DNA of 64,000 bases from an uncultured Gemmata sp. (GCA_937924775.1 CALDUT010000001.1:682001-746000), one strand, 5' to 3'. Counted from the first letter of the stretch, positions 7,649 through 15,880 are shown. The notes: a model not told the origin generated them from the letters alone. Program-made: numbers and translations.

Positions 7649-8902
7649 ATGGCTTTGACGGCACTATTTACAGGTTCTTCCGCGTTGCAAGCGAACTCGT
7701 TCGCCCTCGACGTGGTCGGTAACAACCTGGCGAACCTGAACACAACCGGATTCAAAACCCAGCGGACGTTGTTCAAGGATATGATGTATCAGACGCTCAA
7801 CCCTGGCTCTGCACCCAACGGAACCAGCGGAGGAACCAACCCGTCACAAAACGGTTTTGGGGTCACGGTGGGAGCCATCGATACGATCTTCCGACAAGGT
7901 TCCGTCTCGCCCACTGGGCGGCCCCTCGATGTGGCCATTCAAGGCCGCGGGTTTTTCACCCTCACCAACGGGCAGATCACGGTCTTCAGCCGCGCCGGTT
8001 CCTTCGCCATCGATGCGGCCGGGTTTTTGGTCGATCCGAATACGGGGTTCCGCGTCCAGCGAACCGGGACCCTTGGTGAACCTACGCCGCTTCTGCCGGG
8101 CTTCCAAATCCCCGGCAATCCGGATATTCGCGTTCCCTTGGGGGCCGGTGCCCCGGGCACACAAACGAGTTTTGTCAATTTCCAGGGGAATCTGAGTAGC
8201 TCATTGGCTATTGGCGATTCGATCACCACGGCGATTCAGATTTACGATTCGCAATTCAATCCGCGGGCGCTGACCATCACTTTCACCAAAACCGCGGTCA
8301 ACACCTTTGACATCAGCGGTAGCGTCTCGGGGGGAACCGTGACCTTCGCCATGACAACGATCAACTTCGACACCGCCGGCTTGCTCGTCGGCCCGGCCAG
8401 TATCGACATGGACATCACCGGTATTCCCGGTGTCGACCCCCAAACCGTCACCTTGAATCTGGGCACTCCCGGTCAAACCACCGGTCTGACGCAGTTCGGT
8501 GGTGTCAGCACCGCTACCGCAGTGACGCAAGACGGCACCGGTTTTGGCACGCTGGTGAGTGTATCGTTCGATAATCAGGGGATTTTGCAGGGACAATTCA
8601 GCAACGGCCGCACCATTCCGCTGGCGCAACTGGCCATCGCCGGCTTCCCCAACGATGGCGGCCTGTTGCGGTTTGGCGACAACTACTTCATCACCTCCGC
8701 GGCTTCGGGGGAAGCGGTGATTGGTGTGGCGGGGGCTGGTGGTTTGGGCAGCACACAAGGCTCAGCCCTCGAAGGAGCCAATGTGGACATCGCCATTGAA
8801 TTTTCCCGGCTGATCGTGGCCCAACGCGGTTTCCAAGTCAATGCCCGCACGATCAGTGCCGCCAACGACACCTTGCAAGAACTGGCGAACATCGTGCGGT
8901 AA
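7649..8902 (+). CDS. flgE: Flagellar hook protein FlgE
   Basis: This is the 417-aa structural subunit of the hook. The N-terminus (ALFTGSSALQANSFALDVVGNNLANLNTTGFKTQR) is the conserved rod/hook D0 helix with the NNLANLNTTGFK signature. The C-terminus (EGANVDIAIEFSRLIVAQRGFQVNARTISAANDTLQELANIVR) is the matching D0 helix. The middle domain has the FlgE pattern (FQGNLSSSLAIGDSITTAIQIYDSQ). Length and gene order fit FlgE better than FlgG or FlgF. The start at ATG 7649 follows AAGAGGA. It is the last gene of the + cluster and meets fliO head-on 12 bases later. Confidence 0.93.
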   Translation: MALTALFTGSSALQANSFALDVVGNNLANLNTTGFKTQRTLFKDMMYQTLNPGSAPNGTSGGTNPSQNGFGVTVGAIDTIFRQGSVSPTGRPLDVAIQGRGFFTLTNGQITVFSRAGSFAIDAAGFLVDPNTGFRVQRTGTLGEPTPLLPGFQIPGNPDIRVPLGAGAPGTQTSFVNFQGNLSSSLAIGDSITTAIQIYDSQFNPRALTITFTKTAVNTFDISGSVSGGTVTFAMTTINFDTAGLLVGPASIDMDITGIPGVDPQTVTLNLGTPGQTTGLTQFGGVSTATAVTQDGTGFGTLVSVSFDNQGILQGQFSNGRTIPLAQLAIAGFPNDGGLLRFGDNYFITSAASGEAVIGVAGAGGLGSTQGSALEGANVDIAIEFSRLIVAQRGFQVNARTISAANDTLQELANIVR

Positions 8903-8914
8903 TCGCACGGGGAA

Positions 8915-9367
8915 TCACCTCGGTAAACCGGAAGCGGGAGGAACCGCTTCCGGTTGTTCGGGGGGCGGGCTGACACCGGCCAACACATCGTCGAAAGTTT
9001 CGGACAATAACACCATCGACCGCAGCCCGGTAGCATCGGTAGTGACTGCGATGGTGTATTCGTCGGCGGCGATCAGGTGGAGGGAGCTGCGCCGATCAAG
9101 CGGTAACGAGGCCGTCCGGCGAAGCCGGGGGCTGCGTTTCAGCGCCCGAGGTTGCGCAACGCGGCGTGCACACCACAATACCACCCCACAGAGGGCCAGT
9201 AGACCCAGGGTGATGGTGACTAAGCGGGCCAGCAAGCCCGCTCCATCGGGGGGCGGCGGAGCCTGGGGCGGAGAATACTCTAGGCCAGCCGGCGGCCCGG
9301 CGAACGCAACGGACGCTGCGGTTCCCAGCAGAAGGAGAACGCTCACCACCATCCGAAGAGAGTTCAT
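8915..9367 (-). CDS. fliO: FliO-like flagellar export protein
   Basis: FliO helps assemble the flagellar type III export gate. The 150-aa product has a signal-like N-terminus, a Pro-rich linker and a membrane segment near residues 50-70 (LVTITLGLLALCGVVLWCA). A cytoplasmic beta domain follows (ASLPLDRRSSLHLIAADEYTIAVTTDATGLRSMVLL) that matches the FliO pattern of a short SH3-like domain after one helix. ATG 9367 gives the cleaner signal sequence; ATG 9388 is the alternative. FliO is poorly conserved, so the call rests also on its place after fliL, fliM and fliN. Confidence 0.75.
   Translation of the reverse strand: MNSLRMVVSVLLLLGTAASVAFAGPPAGLEYSPPQAPPPPDGAGLLARLVTITLGLLALCGVVLWCARRVAQPRALKRSPRLRRTASLPLDRRSSLHLIAADEYTIAVTTDATGLRSMVLLSETFDDVLAGVSPPPEQPEAVPPASGLPR
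8926..8955 (+). terminator. Hairpin downstream of flgE, inside the 3' end of fliO
   Basis: A perfect 12-bp stem AACCGGAAGCGG/CCGCTTCCGGTT encloses the loop GAGGAA. It starts 23 bases after the flgE stop. It also encodes the last residues of the opposing fliO. There is no strong T tract, so it may act as a bidirectional block between convergent transcripts or as a 3' end stabiliser. Confidence 0.55.
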
Positions 9368-9496
9368 GTTGTGTTGGTTCCCATCCATGGGGCAGTGGCC
9401 CGGATTTCGGGTCGGGTTTCCGTTGGGGCGGTTCCCCGGTTGTGGGGTTCTGGGCTTTTGGCTCTGGTTTAGGCTATTCCCAAGGTCTTGATCGGT

Positions 9497-9868
9497 TTAC
9501 GTTTCGGTCGTTCCGGCACGGGGGGCGAGCAAGCGTGTGATCCGCACGGCGAAGTGATCGTTGACAACAATCACTTCACCCGCGGCAAACGGTACGCCGC
9601 GGACGGTCAGTTCGACCGGGGTCGTGATTTCCTCGTCCAATTCCACCACCGAGCCGGGGCCCAGTTTCAGAATCGCCCCGATGGGCAGCGTGGTATGGCC
9701 CAAGCGAGCCGTGATGGTGATGGGCACGTCGCGGATGGAATCGAGGGGCGTACCGTGGCGGGCGGTGGCGTGCGGATCGAGTTCGGGGAACTCGGGCCGA
9801 CGGGCTTCCACCGTGGCGGTGTCGGCCGTGTCTGGTGTTTCGGGAAGGGTTGCGGCAGTTTCCGACAT
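9497..9868 (-). CDS. fliN: Flagellar motor switch protein FliN
   Basis: FliN is part of the C ring that sets rotation direction. In the 123-aa product, residues about 40-118 form the SpoA (surface presentation) domain: DSIRDVPITITARLGHTTLPIGAILKLGPGSVVELDEEITTPVELTVRGVPFAAGEVIVVNDHFAVRITRL. This is the standard FliN pattern, including G-x-VVxLD and GEVIVVNDxFAVRI. The N-terminal 40 residues are an acidic linker. It lies 25 bases after fliM on the same strand and is followed by fliO. Confidence 0.95.
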   Translation of the reverse strand: MSETAATLPETPDTADTATVEARRPEFPELDPHATARHGTPLDSIRDVPITITARLGHTTLPIGAILKLGPGSVVELDEEITTPVELTVRGVPFAAGEVIVVNDHFAVRITRLLAPRAGTTET

Positions 9869-9893
9869 AGCAAGTATCTCGTGGATGCAGTGG

Positions 9894-10760
9894 CTAGAGT
9901 TCGTCGGCGGCCGAGTCGATGACCACGGCGGCCCGTTGGCCGATCACACCCGGCCAAACCCGGAATTTCCGCAGGCCCGAGAGCAAACCGTCGAGCGGTT
10001 GGTCGATCTTTTGCCGGAGAATGACGACATCCCCGGTTTGCAGTCGGGCCACGTCTTCCATGCTCAATTCCGCCGTCCCGAGAACGACCGTCAGGTCGAC
10101 GGGCATCGCCTGAACCACTTCCTCGATCGGAGCCGATTCTTCGGCCATCGGAGGGGGCGAAGAGGTTTCCCCCTGCGCGAAAACAGCCCCGATGCCGCTA
10201 CGCGGGATGAGCAAATACACTGGACATTCGCCAAAGGGCAATTTCAGACTCAGCCGGGCCAGCAGGATCAAATCCTCAAGCGGCCCTCGCCAAGCCCGCC
10301 GGGGCGACGTCAGCCCCCCCGGTTGCAGTTGCGGGGGGTGTTCCTGAGGCCAACTTTTGACCAGCGGTTCGATGAACAACTCGTGGGCCAGAAAACCGAG
10401 GAGGGATTGTTCGAGATCGGTGGGTTCACGATCAGTGGGTAAGGCTTGCGGAACTTCGCCCACCAATCCCGCCAATAGCGTCAGCAAAACCGGTCGCGGA
10501 AAGGCCAACACGAGGGTTCCCTCCGCGGGTGCAATGGCAACCAGTGGCAGAGCGACGGTGTTTTCAGGCAGTGTCTGAAAAGCCGACAGGAGGTCGGTCA
10601 GTTCGACATTAGCCAAGCTCAGTTCCGCGGGGAAAGGGAGCGTCCGCGACCAGGATCCGACCGCCCGACGGCACGCGGCGGTCAGCCATTGGCTGGCGCG
10701 GCGACCGAGTTCCCCCGGGGGTGGTTTGCGGAAATCGAACACAACCGGTGTTGCGGTCAT
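9894..10760 (-). CDS. fliM: Flagellar motor switch protein FliM (divergent)
   Basis: FliM links the MS ring to the C ring. The 288-aa product has a middle domain with weak CheC-like similarity (ENTVALPLVAIAPAEGTLVLAFPRPVLLTLLAGLVG) and a C-terminal SpoA domain (MPVDLTVVLGTAELSMEDVARLQTGDVVILRQKIDQPLDGLLSGLRKFRVWPGVIGQRAAVVI). It is shorter than usual FliM (about 330 aa). The N-terminal CheY-binding motif (LSQxEIDALL-like) is not seen; the protein starts directly with MTATPVVFDFRKPPPGELG. Its ATG overlaps the fliL stop by four bases, so the two are translationally coupled. Confidence 0.85.
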   Translation of the reverse strand: MTATPVVFDFRKPPPGELGRRASQWLTAACRRAVGSWSRTLPFPAELSLANVELTDLLSAFQTLPENTVALPLVAIAPAEGTLVLAFPRPVLLTLLAGLVGEVPQALPTDREPTDLEQSLLGFLAHELFIEPLVKSWPQEHPPQLQPGGLTSPRRAWRGPLEDLILLARLSLKLPFGECPVYLLIPRSGIGAVFAQGETSSPPPMAEESAPIEEVVQAMPVDLTVVLGTAELSMEDVARLQTGDVVILRQKIDQPLDGLLSGLRKFRVWPGVIGQRAAVVIDSAADEL

Positions 10761-11245
10761 TGCACCACATATTCCTCAAACAACACCGACTTGATCCGGC
10801 TGTCGCCATCCGGGTACAGCACTTCGTCGGTGCGTTCTAATAATTCCCGTTGCGTGCGGGCCACCCCAGCCGAACCACTGACCGAATCGAGGGTTTTCCC
10901 GGCCAAATGGGAGATCATCGCACTTTTGATGGCCGCTTTCTTTTTATTCACCAAGTCGGTGACCTCCTTCTCGGCCTCCAAATCGACCAAGAAGGCAATC
11001 TTCACTCGAAGATACCGTTGCGCCCGGCCTTCCGACAAGTTCACTACGACATCGCCAAAGGGAACAATCGCCGTTTTGATGTCTTTTTTCTCTTTCGACT
11101 TCTCGGTTTTCGACTTGGCGAACAAGGATTGAACATCCACCACCATCGGCAGAGCCGCCCCAGCGGCGGTAAAGACAAGACAAACAATCAAAAACAACAG
11201 CTTTTTCCCCTTCTTGGGAGCCGGGGGAGCAGCAGTGGCAGACAT
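10757..11245 (-). CDS. fliL: Flagellar basal body protein FliL
   Basis: FliL is a single-pass inner-membrane protein that surrounds the stator. The 162-aa product has a short Lys-rich cytoplasmic tail, one membrane helix (residues about 16-36, LLFLIVCLVFTAAGAALPMVV) and a periplasmic domain with the FliL pattern (VVNLSEGRAQRYLRVKIAFLVD...VNKKKAAIKSAMISHLAGKTLDSVSG). The start at 11245 follows GGAGA. It is the first recognised flagellar gene of the - cluster, coupled to fliM by an ATGA overlap, and lies 76 bases after a lipoprotein gene. Confidence 0.93.
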   Translation of the reverse strand: MSATAAPPAPKKGKKLLFLIVCLVFTAAGAALPMVVDVQSLFAKSKTEKSKEKKDIKTAIVPFGDVVVNLSEGRAQRYLRVKIAFLVDLEAEKEVTDLVNKKKAAIKSAMISHLAGKTLDSVSGSAGVARTQRELLERTDEVLYPDGDSRIKSVLFEEYVVQ

Positions 11246-11321
11246 TGCGGCGATCTCCGAGTGTGCGAAACCCCAGGTTCGACTCTGCCGCGCCCTGAAG
11301 GTACGCGGATTCGGAGTAAGC

Positions 11322-12125
11322 CTACTTCACAATCCCCCCCGGTGCGGCCGACGCGACCCCCGGGCAATCAGAAGGCGAGGCGGGAAGCCCGCCGGTTATG
11401 GTCGCAGTCGCAAAATTCGCATCGGGCATCAACACCCCCGCAACGGGCAGCCCCAACAACGTCAACGTGGCTTCGTGGCACACCCAACGTTGGAACAGCG
11501 CCGGGGAATCCAGAGCCAGTTCTTCCGCAAAGCTATCGTCGTTGACAATCACATTGTTGCGCAGCCACGGGGGCCGTGGGCGAGGTCGCTGCCGGTAGTA
11601 GGTCCGGCACCGGTCCGCGAGGGCCGTATCGGTCGTATCCCACATCCCATCGACCGAAGCGACCACCTTGCCCCGTGCTGGGCTGACCGCTTGCACAATA
11701 AGCCCCATCCGCGGTCGCGGATAGGGCGAATAATGGGTCACAATGCCATGGACGACCACATCCGCCTTGGTCTGCCGGGCGATCTCCAGCATGGCCAGTT
11801 CGTCGAAGCGGCCGCCGCGGTGAACCTGCGCCGCCAAGGCCGCGCGATCATCGGCCGGCGCACTGACCACTTCAAAGCGGCCCAGGCGTTGCAATTCACC
11901 GGCCAAAGCCGCCTGGACTTCCTCGCCCGCGTGTGTGTACTCGGATTCGTTGAGAAACGGTAACACCAGCACGCGATGGACGTTGCGCCAATCCCAATCT
12001 GCCAGCTGATAGCGGCTGAAGGTGGGCGGTTCGAAGTGCGGACGCCGACTCCACCGGCCATTGCCCCACCCGCAACAGCAGCCGGCCGCAGTGGCGACGA
12101 TCAAAGCCACAGCCGCTCCCCTCAT
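11322..12125 (-). CDS. Lipoprotein with a CsgG/LpoB-like domain
   Basis: The 267-aa product starts with a lipoprotein signal (MRGAAVALIVATAAGCC, probable lipid-bearing Cys16). The body has the layout of CsgG/LpoB/FlgT-like periplasmic domains: a first strand HRVLVLPFLNESEYTHAGEEVQAALAGELQ, then LGRFEVVSAPADDRAAL, then an EIARQTKADVVVHGIVTHYSPY segment. Such proteins are envelope adaptors. Its first codon overlaps the stop of the preceding lipoprotein gene (12122-12125), and fliL follows, so it may belong to the motor's envelope structures. The match is by pattern only. Confidence 0.65.
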   Translation of the reverse strand: MRGAAVALIVATAAGCCCGWGNGRWSRRPHFEPPTFSRYQLADWDWRNVHRVLVLPFLNESEYTHAGEEVQAALAGELQRLGRFEVVSAPADDRAALAAQVHRGGRFDELAMLEIARQTKADVVVHGIVTHYSPYPRPRMGLIVQAVSPARGKVVASVDGMWDTTDTALADRCRTYYRQRPRPRPPWLRNNVIVNDDSFAEELALDSPALFQRWVCHEATLTLLGLPVAGVLMPDANFATATITGGLPASPSDCPGVASAAPGGIVK

Positions 12126-13012
12126 GGTTTTTTCTCCGGCGGCAACAGTTTTCGTAAACCTTCCAAAACCGCTTCCAGAAAACGAATCTCATCTTCTTCT
12201 CGTTGTTGCAGCCGCTTTTGTAACGCCGTGACTTGAGCCAACAGTGTCGCTTTCTCCTGGGCCGCGGCGGCGTTGACCGAATCGATTTCCCGCATGGCCT
12301 CCAGTAGGGCTTGCTCGCGGCTGGCCCCGAGAGTTTCCAGCTCCTTGGCCCGGGCCAATAAGGCCGTGTTCTGCGCCAAAACCGTTTCGAGTTTGGCCGT
12401 CAGTTCCACCAGCCGGTCGGTCGGAGTTTCCCACGGGGCCAATTCCCAATGCTTCCCGGTAACAGTGGGAACGCCACGCAGATGCGGATCGGCAAACGGT
12501 GTGGGCCCGGGGGGAAGCAGAGCCGGCGACGCCGGACTCCGATTCGGCCAAGGCCGCGGTTGGGGCAGCGGCTGGGAGTTGGCCGGGGTGTGAGAATGAT
12601 TGGTGGGCGAAGGTGCCACCGGTGGCTGCGTTACGGGCGACTGCGGAGCGGGCGTGAGGCCAGGCGGAGGCAACATCGTCGGCGGACTGGACGATTCAAC
12701 AGGCGGTGTGGTGGCTTGAGCCGATATCAACTGCGAGGCCGTATTCGTGGCGGATTCGGCAGGAATCCCCCCCCCTGTGGCCACAACCGTTCCTCCCGGC
12801 AAGGGGTTGGAGGTCAAGAATCCGCCCGCGCCGGTACCGACACTCGGCTGGTCGTGCGAAGGATGCCATTGCGGGGTTGGTGATGATGGACTATCGACTG
12901 AAATGCCCGGCGGCGGCCTCAGCGGCGATGAAAAATCGCGCCATAGGCCGCACCCCGAGGCCCCGACCACGAGGAGGCTGAATATCGCGCTGTGGAAACG
13001 GAGTGTCTTCAC
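12122..13012 (-). CDS. Pro/Ser-rich coiled-coil lipoprotein
   Basis: The 296-aa product begins with a lipoprotein signal (LLVVGASGCGLW, lipid-bearing Cys21). Residues about 30-195 are a low-complexity Pro/Ser/Thr region, likely an extended linker. Residues about 200-290 form a heptad-rich coiled coil (VELTAKLETVLAQNTALLARAKELE, EKATLLAQVTALQKRLQQREEDEIRFLEAVLEGL). No family is recognised. It is coupled to the CsgG-like lipoprotein by a four-base overlap and sits at the head of the fliL-fliM-fliN-fliO run. A role as an envelope spacer or motor anchor is only a guess. Confidence 0.7.
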   Translation of the reverse strand: MKTLRFHSAIFSLLVVGASGCGLWRDFSSPLRPPPGISVDSPSSPTPQWHPSHDQPSVGTGAGGFLTSNPLPGGTVVATGGGIPAESATNTASQLISAQATTPPVESSSPPTMLPPPGLTPAPQSPVTQPPVAPSPTNHSHTPANSQPLPQPRPWPNRSPASPALLPPGPTPFADPHLRGVPTVTGKHWELAPWETPTDRLVELTAKLETVLAQNTALLARAKELETLGASREQALLEAMREIDSVNAAAAQEKATLLAQVTALQKRLQQREEDEIRFLEAVLEGLRKLLPPEKKP

Positions 13013-13109
13013 GGCCGCTCCTTGGCCCTTGTCTGTCCATCCTGGTGAGACCTTCTGGCGATGGCGTGCCCTGCGGTTGCCACAGGGTCTGTTCCGTCAT
13101 CTGGGGCGA

Positions 13110-13328
13110 TCATTCATAGTCGCACTCGATGATGATCTGTTGGCCGCAGGTGCAGGTGATGTGAATCGCCTGCACCACATCGCCGTTGCGGATCAATTGC
13201 AGTTGCGGTTCCTGTCCGCCGGAGGCGGCTGGCGGGGCCGGCCCGACGCGAACGGATTCTCGCGATAGCCGCACGCGTGAAGCCGGAACGACAAGCCCCC
13301 CCCTAGCACCGGACTCACGTTCGTCCAT
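13110..13328 (-). CDS. Small CxC protein at the head of the fli cluster
   Basis: The 72-aa product has a disordered Arg-rich N-terminal half. Its compact C-terminus is LQLIRNGDVVQAIHITCTCGQQIIIECDYE, with cysteines at 59, 61 and 69. The beta-like pattern and CxC...C could bind a metal or form a small strand pair. ATG 13328 has a ribosome site GGGAG eight bases upstream, which supports translation. It lies 97 bases before the coiled-coil lipoprotein on the same strand. No family is recognised with certainty. Confidence 0.6.
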   Translation of the reverse strand: MDERESGARGGLVVPASRVRLSRESVRVGPAPPAASGGQEPQLQLIRNGDVVQAIHITCTCGQQIIIECDYE

Positions 13329-13968
13329 GCCAGAAACTCCCTGCCGACCCGGTCGTCACTCCACACGCGGGGTAGCCGGTATAGCTTCCCCGCCCACGGT
13401 GTCAACGCGGGCTCACAAGCCAGACGGGAATAAGCCCACCGGAACCCCCGCCCCCCGGTGATCCGAGCCAGTCCCGCCATTTTTTGTTGTGGGGAAACTG
13501 ATAGCAGCTTTTCTCGCATGTTTCCAGACGCGAGAAGCTCTGTTGATGTTAAAGTCAAATTTTGATGTATAAGCCTAATTTTGCGGCCGGTTACAACCGA
13601 TTGGTGGTCATTCCACTGGGCACGGTTGTTGAACGCACCCGCCCTCCCAACCAGGGCTGATGGCAGCATCGACAGTGACCACGGCCGGCATACCGCATGG
13701 CGACATTCGAGAGTCCAGGAATCTAACGATCGGGGCGGTCGATTCACGTCACACCGGAAGACCCAGCCAACGGGGAATCGTTTTTTTCGGCATCTTCCTC
13801 CGCCGCGGTTGCTTTCCCCCGATTTGTAAACTTTCTTTGAGCAACGTAACACGGCTGCAACTTTTCCGCATCAGGCGTTTTTTGGCGATGAAGGGAAAAG
13901 TGAGGCTCTGGTGATCATGCGGGCCGGCTGTGTGCCGCTCGCGGGGGCTGCGAGAGTTTGGAAAAGGC
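13329..13968. other. 640-base intergenic region without a clear gene
   Basis: This region separates the - strand fli cluster from the + strand sigma-54 type regulator, so it should hold both promoters. The overlapping open frames look like shadow frames with no family pattern. A patch at about 13530-13585 is clearly richer in A+T than its surroundings and is a candidate promoter or UTR zone. No convincing -24/-12 (TGGCAC-TTGC) element was seen. Confidence 0.5.
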
Positions 13969-15405
13969 ATGTTTTCGTCGCGTCGCCTGGTTGTTGTGGC
14001 TCACGATTACCGGTTCGCCACTCTCCTCCAAGGGCATTTTCAAAAAGCGATTCAACTGACCGTGCCGATGGTCCGCTATGAGGACGTTCCGCAACTGCTG
14101 ACGCCAGAAACCGATGGAGATTTACTCCTGATCGCGGCCGACCCAAGCGACCTGACGGCACTGGAAACCCTGATTCGTGAAACGAAAGTACAACTACTGC
14201 CGCCGAGTTTGTCGGTTGTGGAAACCGAAGCCGTTCGGGCCAGCGGCCAGCTCGACACTCTGGCTCCGTATCTGGCTCAGCGGTTCCTCTGGCCCCAGCA
14301 AGGCCGCGACTTAGCGATCTGGGCACAGCGAGCGTTCCAACCTGGCGAACCCTTCGCCGATCCATCCCACGAAACGATCGCACAGACCATCCGCCGCCGG
14401 CTCATCAATCATACCCCGTCGCTGACAGCTCTGGTAGAGCGGTTGTGTATCGCCGCCGCCCACGATGTCCCGGTGTTGCTCGAAGGTGAAACCGGGACTG
14501 GAAAGACGTTTCTCGCCAAGTTGATTCACGATTGCTCGCCGCGGCAGGCCCAGCGGTTTGTGGTCGTTTCTTGTGGGAGTGGGGCCGAAAATGCAATCGC
14601 CAGCGAATTTTTTGGCCACGTTCCCGGAGCCTTCAGGGGGGCCGAAACGGCCAAAGTCGGGAAGTTCGTCGCCGCGGGCGAAGGGACGATCGTTCTGGAT
14701 GAAATCGACACCCTCGGTTTCGAGCATCAAGCCCAGCTACTGCGGGTGATCGAAACCGGGGAGTTTGAACCGGTTGGCAGTCACGAGACACAATTTTGCA
14801 AAGCCCGCATTATCGCGGCGAGTACCCGCAACCTCAGCGAAGCCCTCGAACGCGGTAGTTTCCGGCACGATCTGTATTACCGCTTGCATGTGGTGAGTTT
14901 CCAACTGCCGCCCCTCCGCCAACGCCCCGAAGACATCGCCCCGCTTGTGCGTGGAATGGTCGCCCGTTATGGCAGCAAGTATTCCAAGCGTCTGTACAGT
15001 GTTTGTTCCGAAACCCTTCAGGTTTTGGAAACTCACCCGTGGCCGGGGAACATCCGGCAATTGGAAAACGTTGTGCAACAAGCGGTTCTCACCAGCCGCG
15101 GCAGTGAACTGAAACTGCATCATCTACCGCCCCACGTCTTGACACGAACCGATGCCCCACCCTTGGCGCCCCCTGCTCCCAGTCCCTTCGACGGCACCCT
15201 CAAACAAACCCGGGAAGCCACAGAACGGGCCAACATTCTGCGGGCGTTGGAAAAGGCCAACCACAGCCGCACCCGCGCGGCCCAATTGCTGGGAGTCAGT
15301 CGCGTCACGCTCTACAAAAAGATGAAACTTTACAAACTGCTGACGAACAAAGAATCCCCCCGCCATCCCCCGGACTACTCCCCGAATGGAGTGAAATACT
15401 CCTAG
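13969..15405 (+). CDS. Sigma-54 type AAA+ transcription activator with altered GAFTGA loop
   Basis: The 478-aa product starts at ATG 13969 after GGAAAAGG. The N-terminal 130 residues have receiver-like spacing (DGDLLLIAADPSD), but the phospho-acceptor Asp appears replaced by Ala. The central AAA+ domain has Walker A GETGTGKT, Walker B TIVLDEID and the arginine region FRHDLYYRLHVVSFQLPPLRQRPEDI. The sigma-54 contact loop reads GAFRGA instead of GAFTGA. The C-terminus is a Fis-type helix-turn-helix (TRAAQLLGVSRVTLYKKMKLYKL). Its place beside the flagellar genes suggests a FleQ/FlrC-like role, but the target is not shown. Confidence 0.88.
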   Translation: MFSSRRLVVVAHDYRFATLLQGHFQKAIQLTVPMVRYEDVPQLLTPETDGDLLLIAADPSDLTALETLIRETKVQLLPPSLSVVETEAVRASGQLDTLAPYLAQRFLWPQQGRDLAIWAQRAFQPGEPFADPSHETIAQTIRRRLINHTPSLTALVERLCIAAAHDVPVLLEGETGTGKTFLAKLIHDCSPRQAQRFVVVSCGSGAENAIASEFFGHVPGAFRGAETAKVGKFVAAGEGTIVLDEIDTLGFEHQAQLLRVIETGEFEPVGSHETQFCKARIIAASTRNLSEALERGSFRHDLYYRLHVVSFQLPPLRQRPEDIAPLVRGMVARYGSKYSKRLYSVCSETLQVLETHPWPGNIRQLENVVQQAVLTSRGSELKLHHLPPHVLTRTDAPPLAPPAPSPFDGTLKQTREATERANILRALEKANHSRTRAAQLLGVSRVTLYKKMKLYKLLTNKESPRHPPDYSPNGVKYS

Positions 15406-15483
15406 CTCGGGGCGCTCGAAAGTACCCTCGGCCCCCCTCAGCGGCCCACGGTCCGTTGCGGGTGTCTCAGCCGGGGTTTGTTT

Positions 15484-15826
15484 TCAGCCGCAAGTCGTTT
15501 TCACATCAAGAATTGTGTCGAGGCGTGTGAGGTGAAAGACCTCGTAAATCGTCGGCGCGGCATTGATCAGGGCCAAGTGTCCGCCGGCGGCCCGGATTTT
15601 GGCGTTGAGCGCAATCAACTTCGCCAAAATCACACTCGTAAGCAGGGTGACATTCCCCAGATCGATCACAAGGTGCGGCGGTTGGTGTTGGGCCGCGAGC
15701 GTGGCGAGCTTGTGGCTGAACTCTTCCGCGTTCACTTCGATCAACGATGTTTGGGGGGGAAGCGAATGACTATTGCGTTCGCGTCGTTAACCACGTCCAG
15801 TTGCAGTTCGCTGGGAGGCAAAGGCA
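15484..15826 (-). pseudogene. STAS-domain anti-sigma factor antagonist, frameshifted
   Basis: Read from ATG 15826, the frame gives MPLPPSELQLDVVNDANAI then VIRFPP and goes out of phase at a run of six C (six G on +, 15753-15758). Removing one C joins it to the downstream frame (TSLIEVNAEEFSHKLATL...) and yields a 113-aa STAS protein of normal SpoIIAA length. The second part has the STAS core HLVIDLGNVTLLTSVILAKLIALNAKIRAAGGHLALINA, with Ser at the usual phosphorylation position. As written, only an 86-aa form from ATG 15744 could be made, without the first strand. It is convergent with the AAA+ activator. Confidence 0.75.
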
Positions 15827-15880
15827 TGAGAAGGCCCCCTTCTGCGCAGAAATCCGGACGGCTCAAAACTTCCAACAAGA

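Noticed and set aside
10609-11545. Several + strand frames antisense to fliL and fliM
   Set aside because: They are shadows of the fli genes in G+C-rich sequence, with no ribosome sites or domain patterns.
15484-15744. 86-aa STAS frame as an intact gene
   Set aside because: It lacks the first strand of the STAS fold, which is encoded just upstream in the other frame; a frameshifted gene explains it better.
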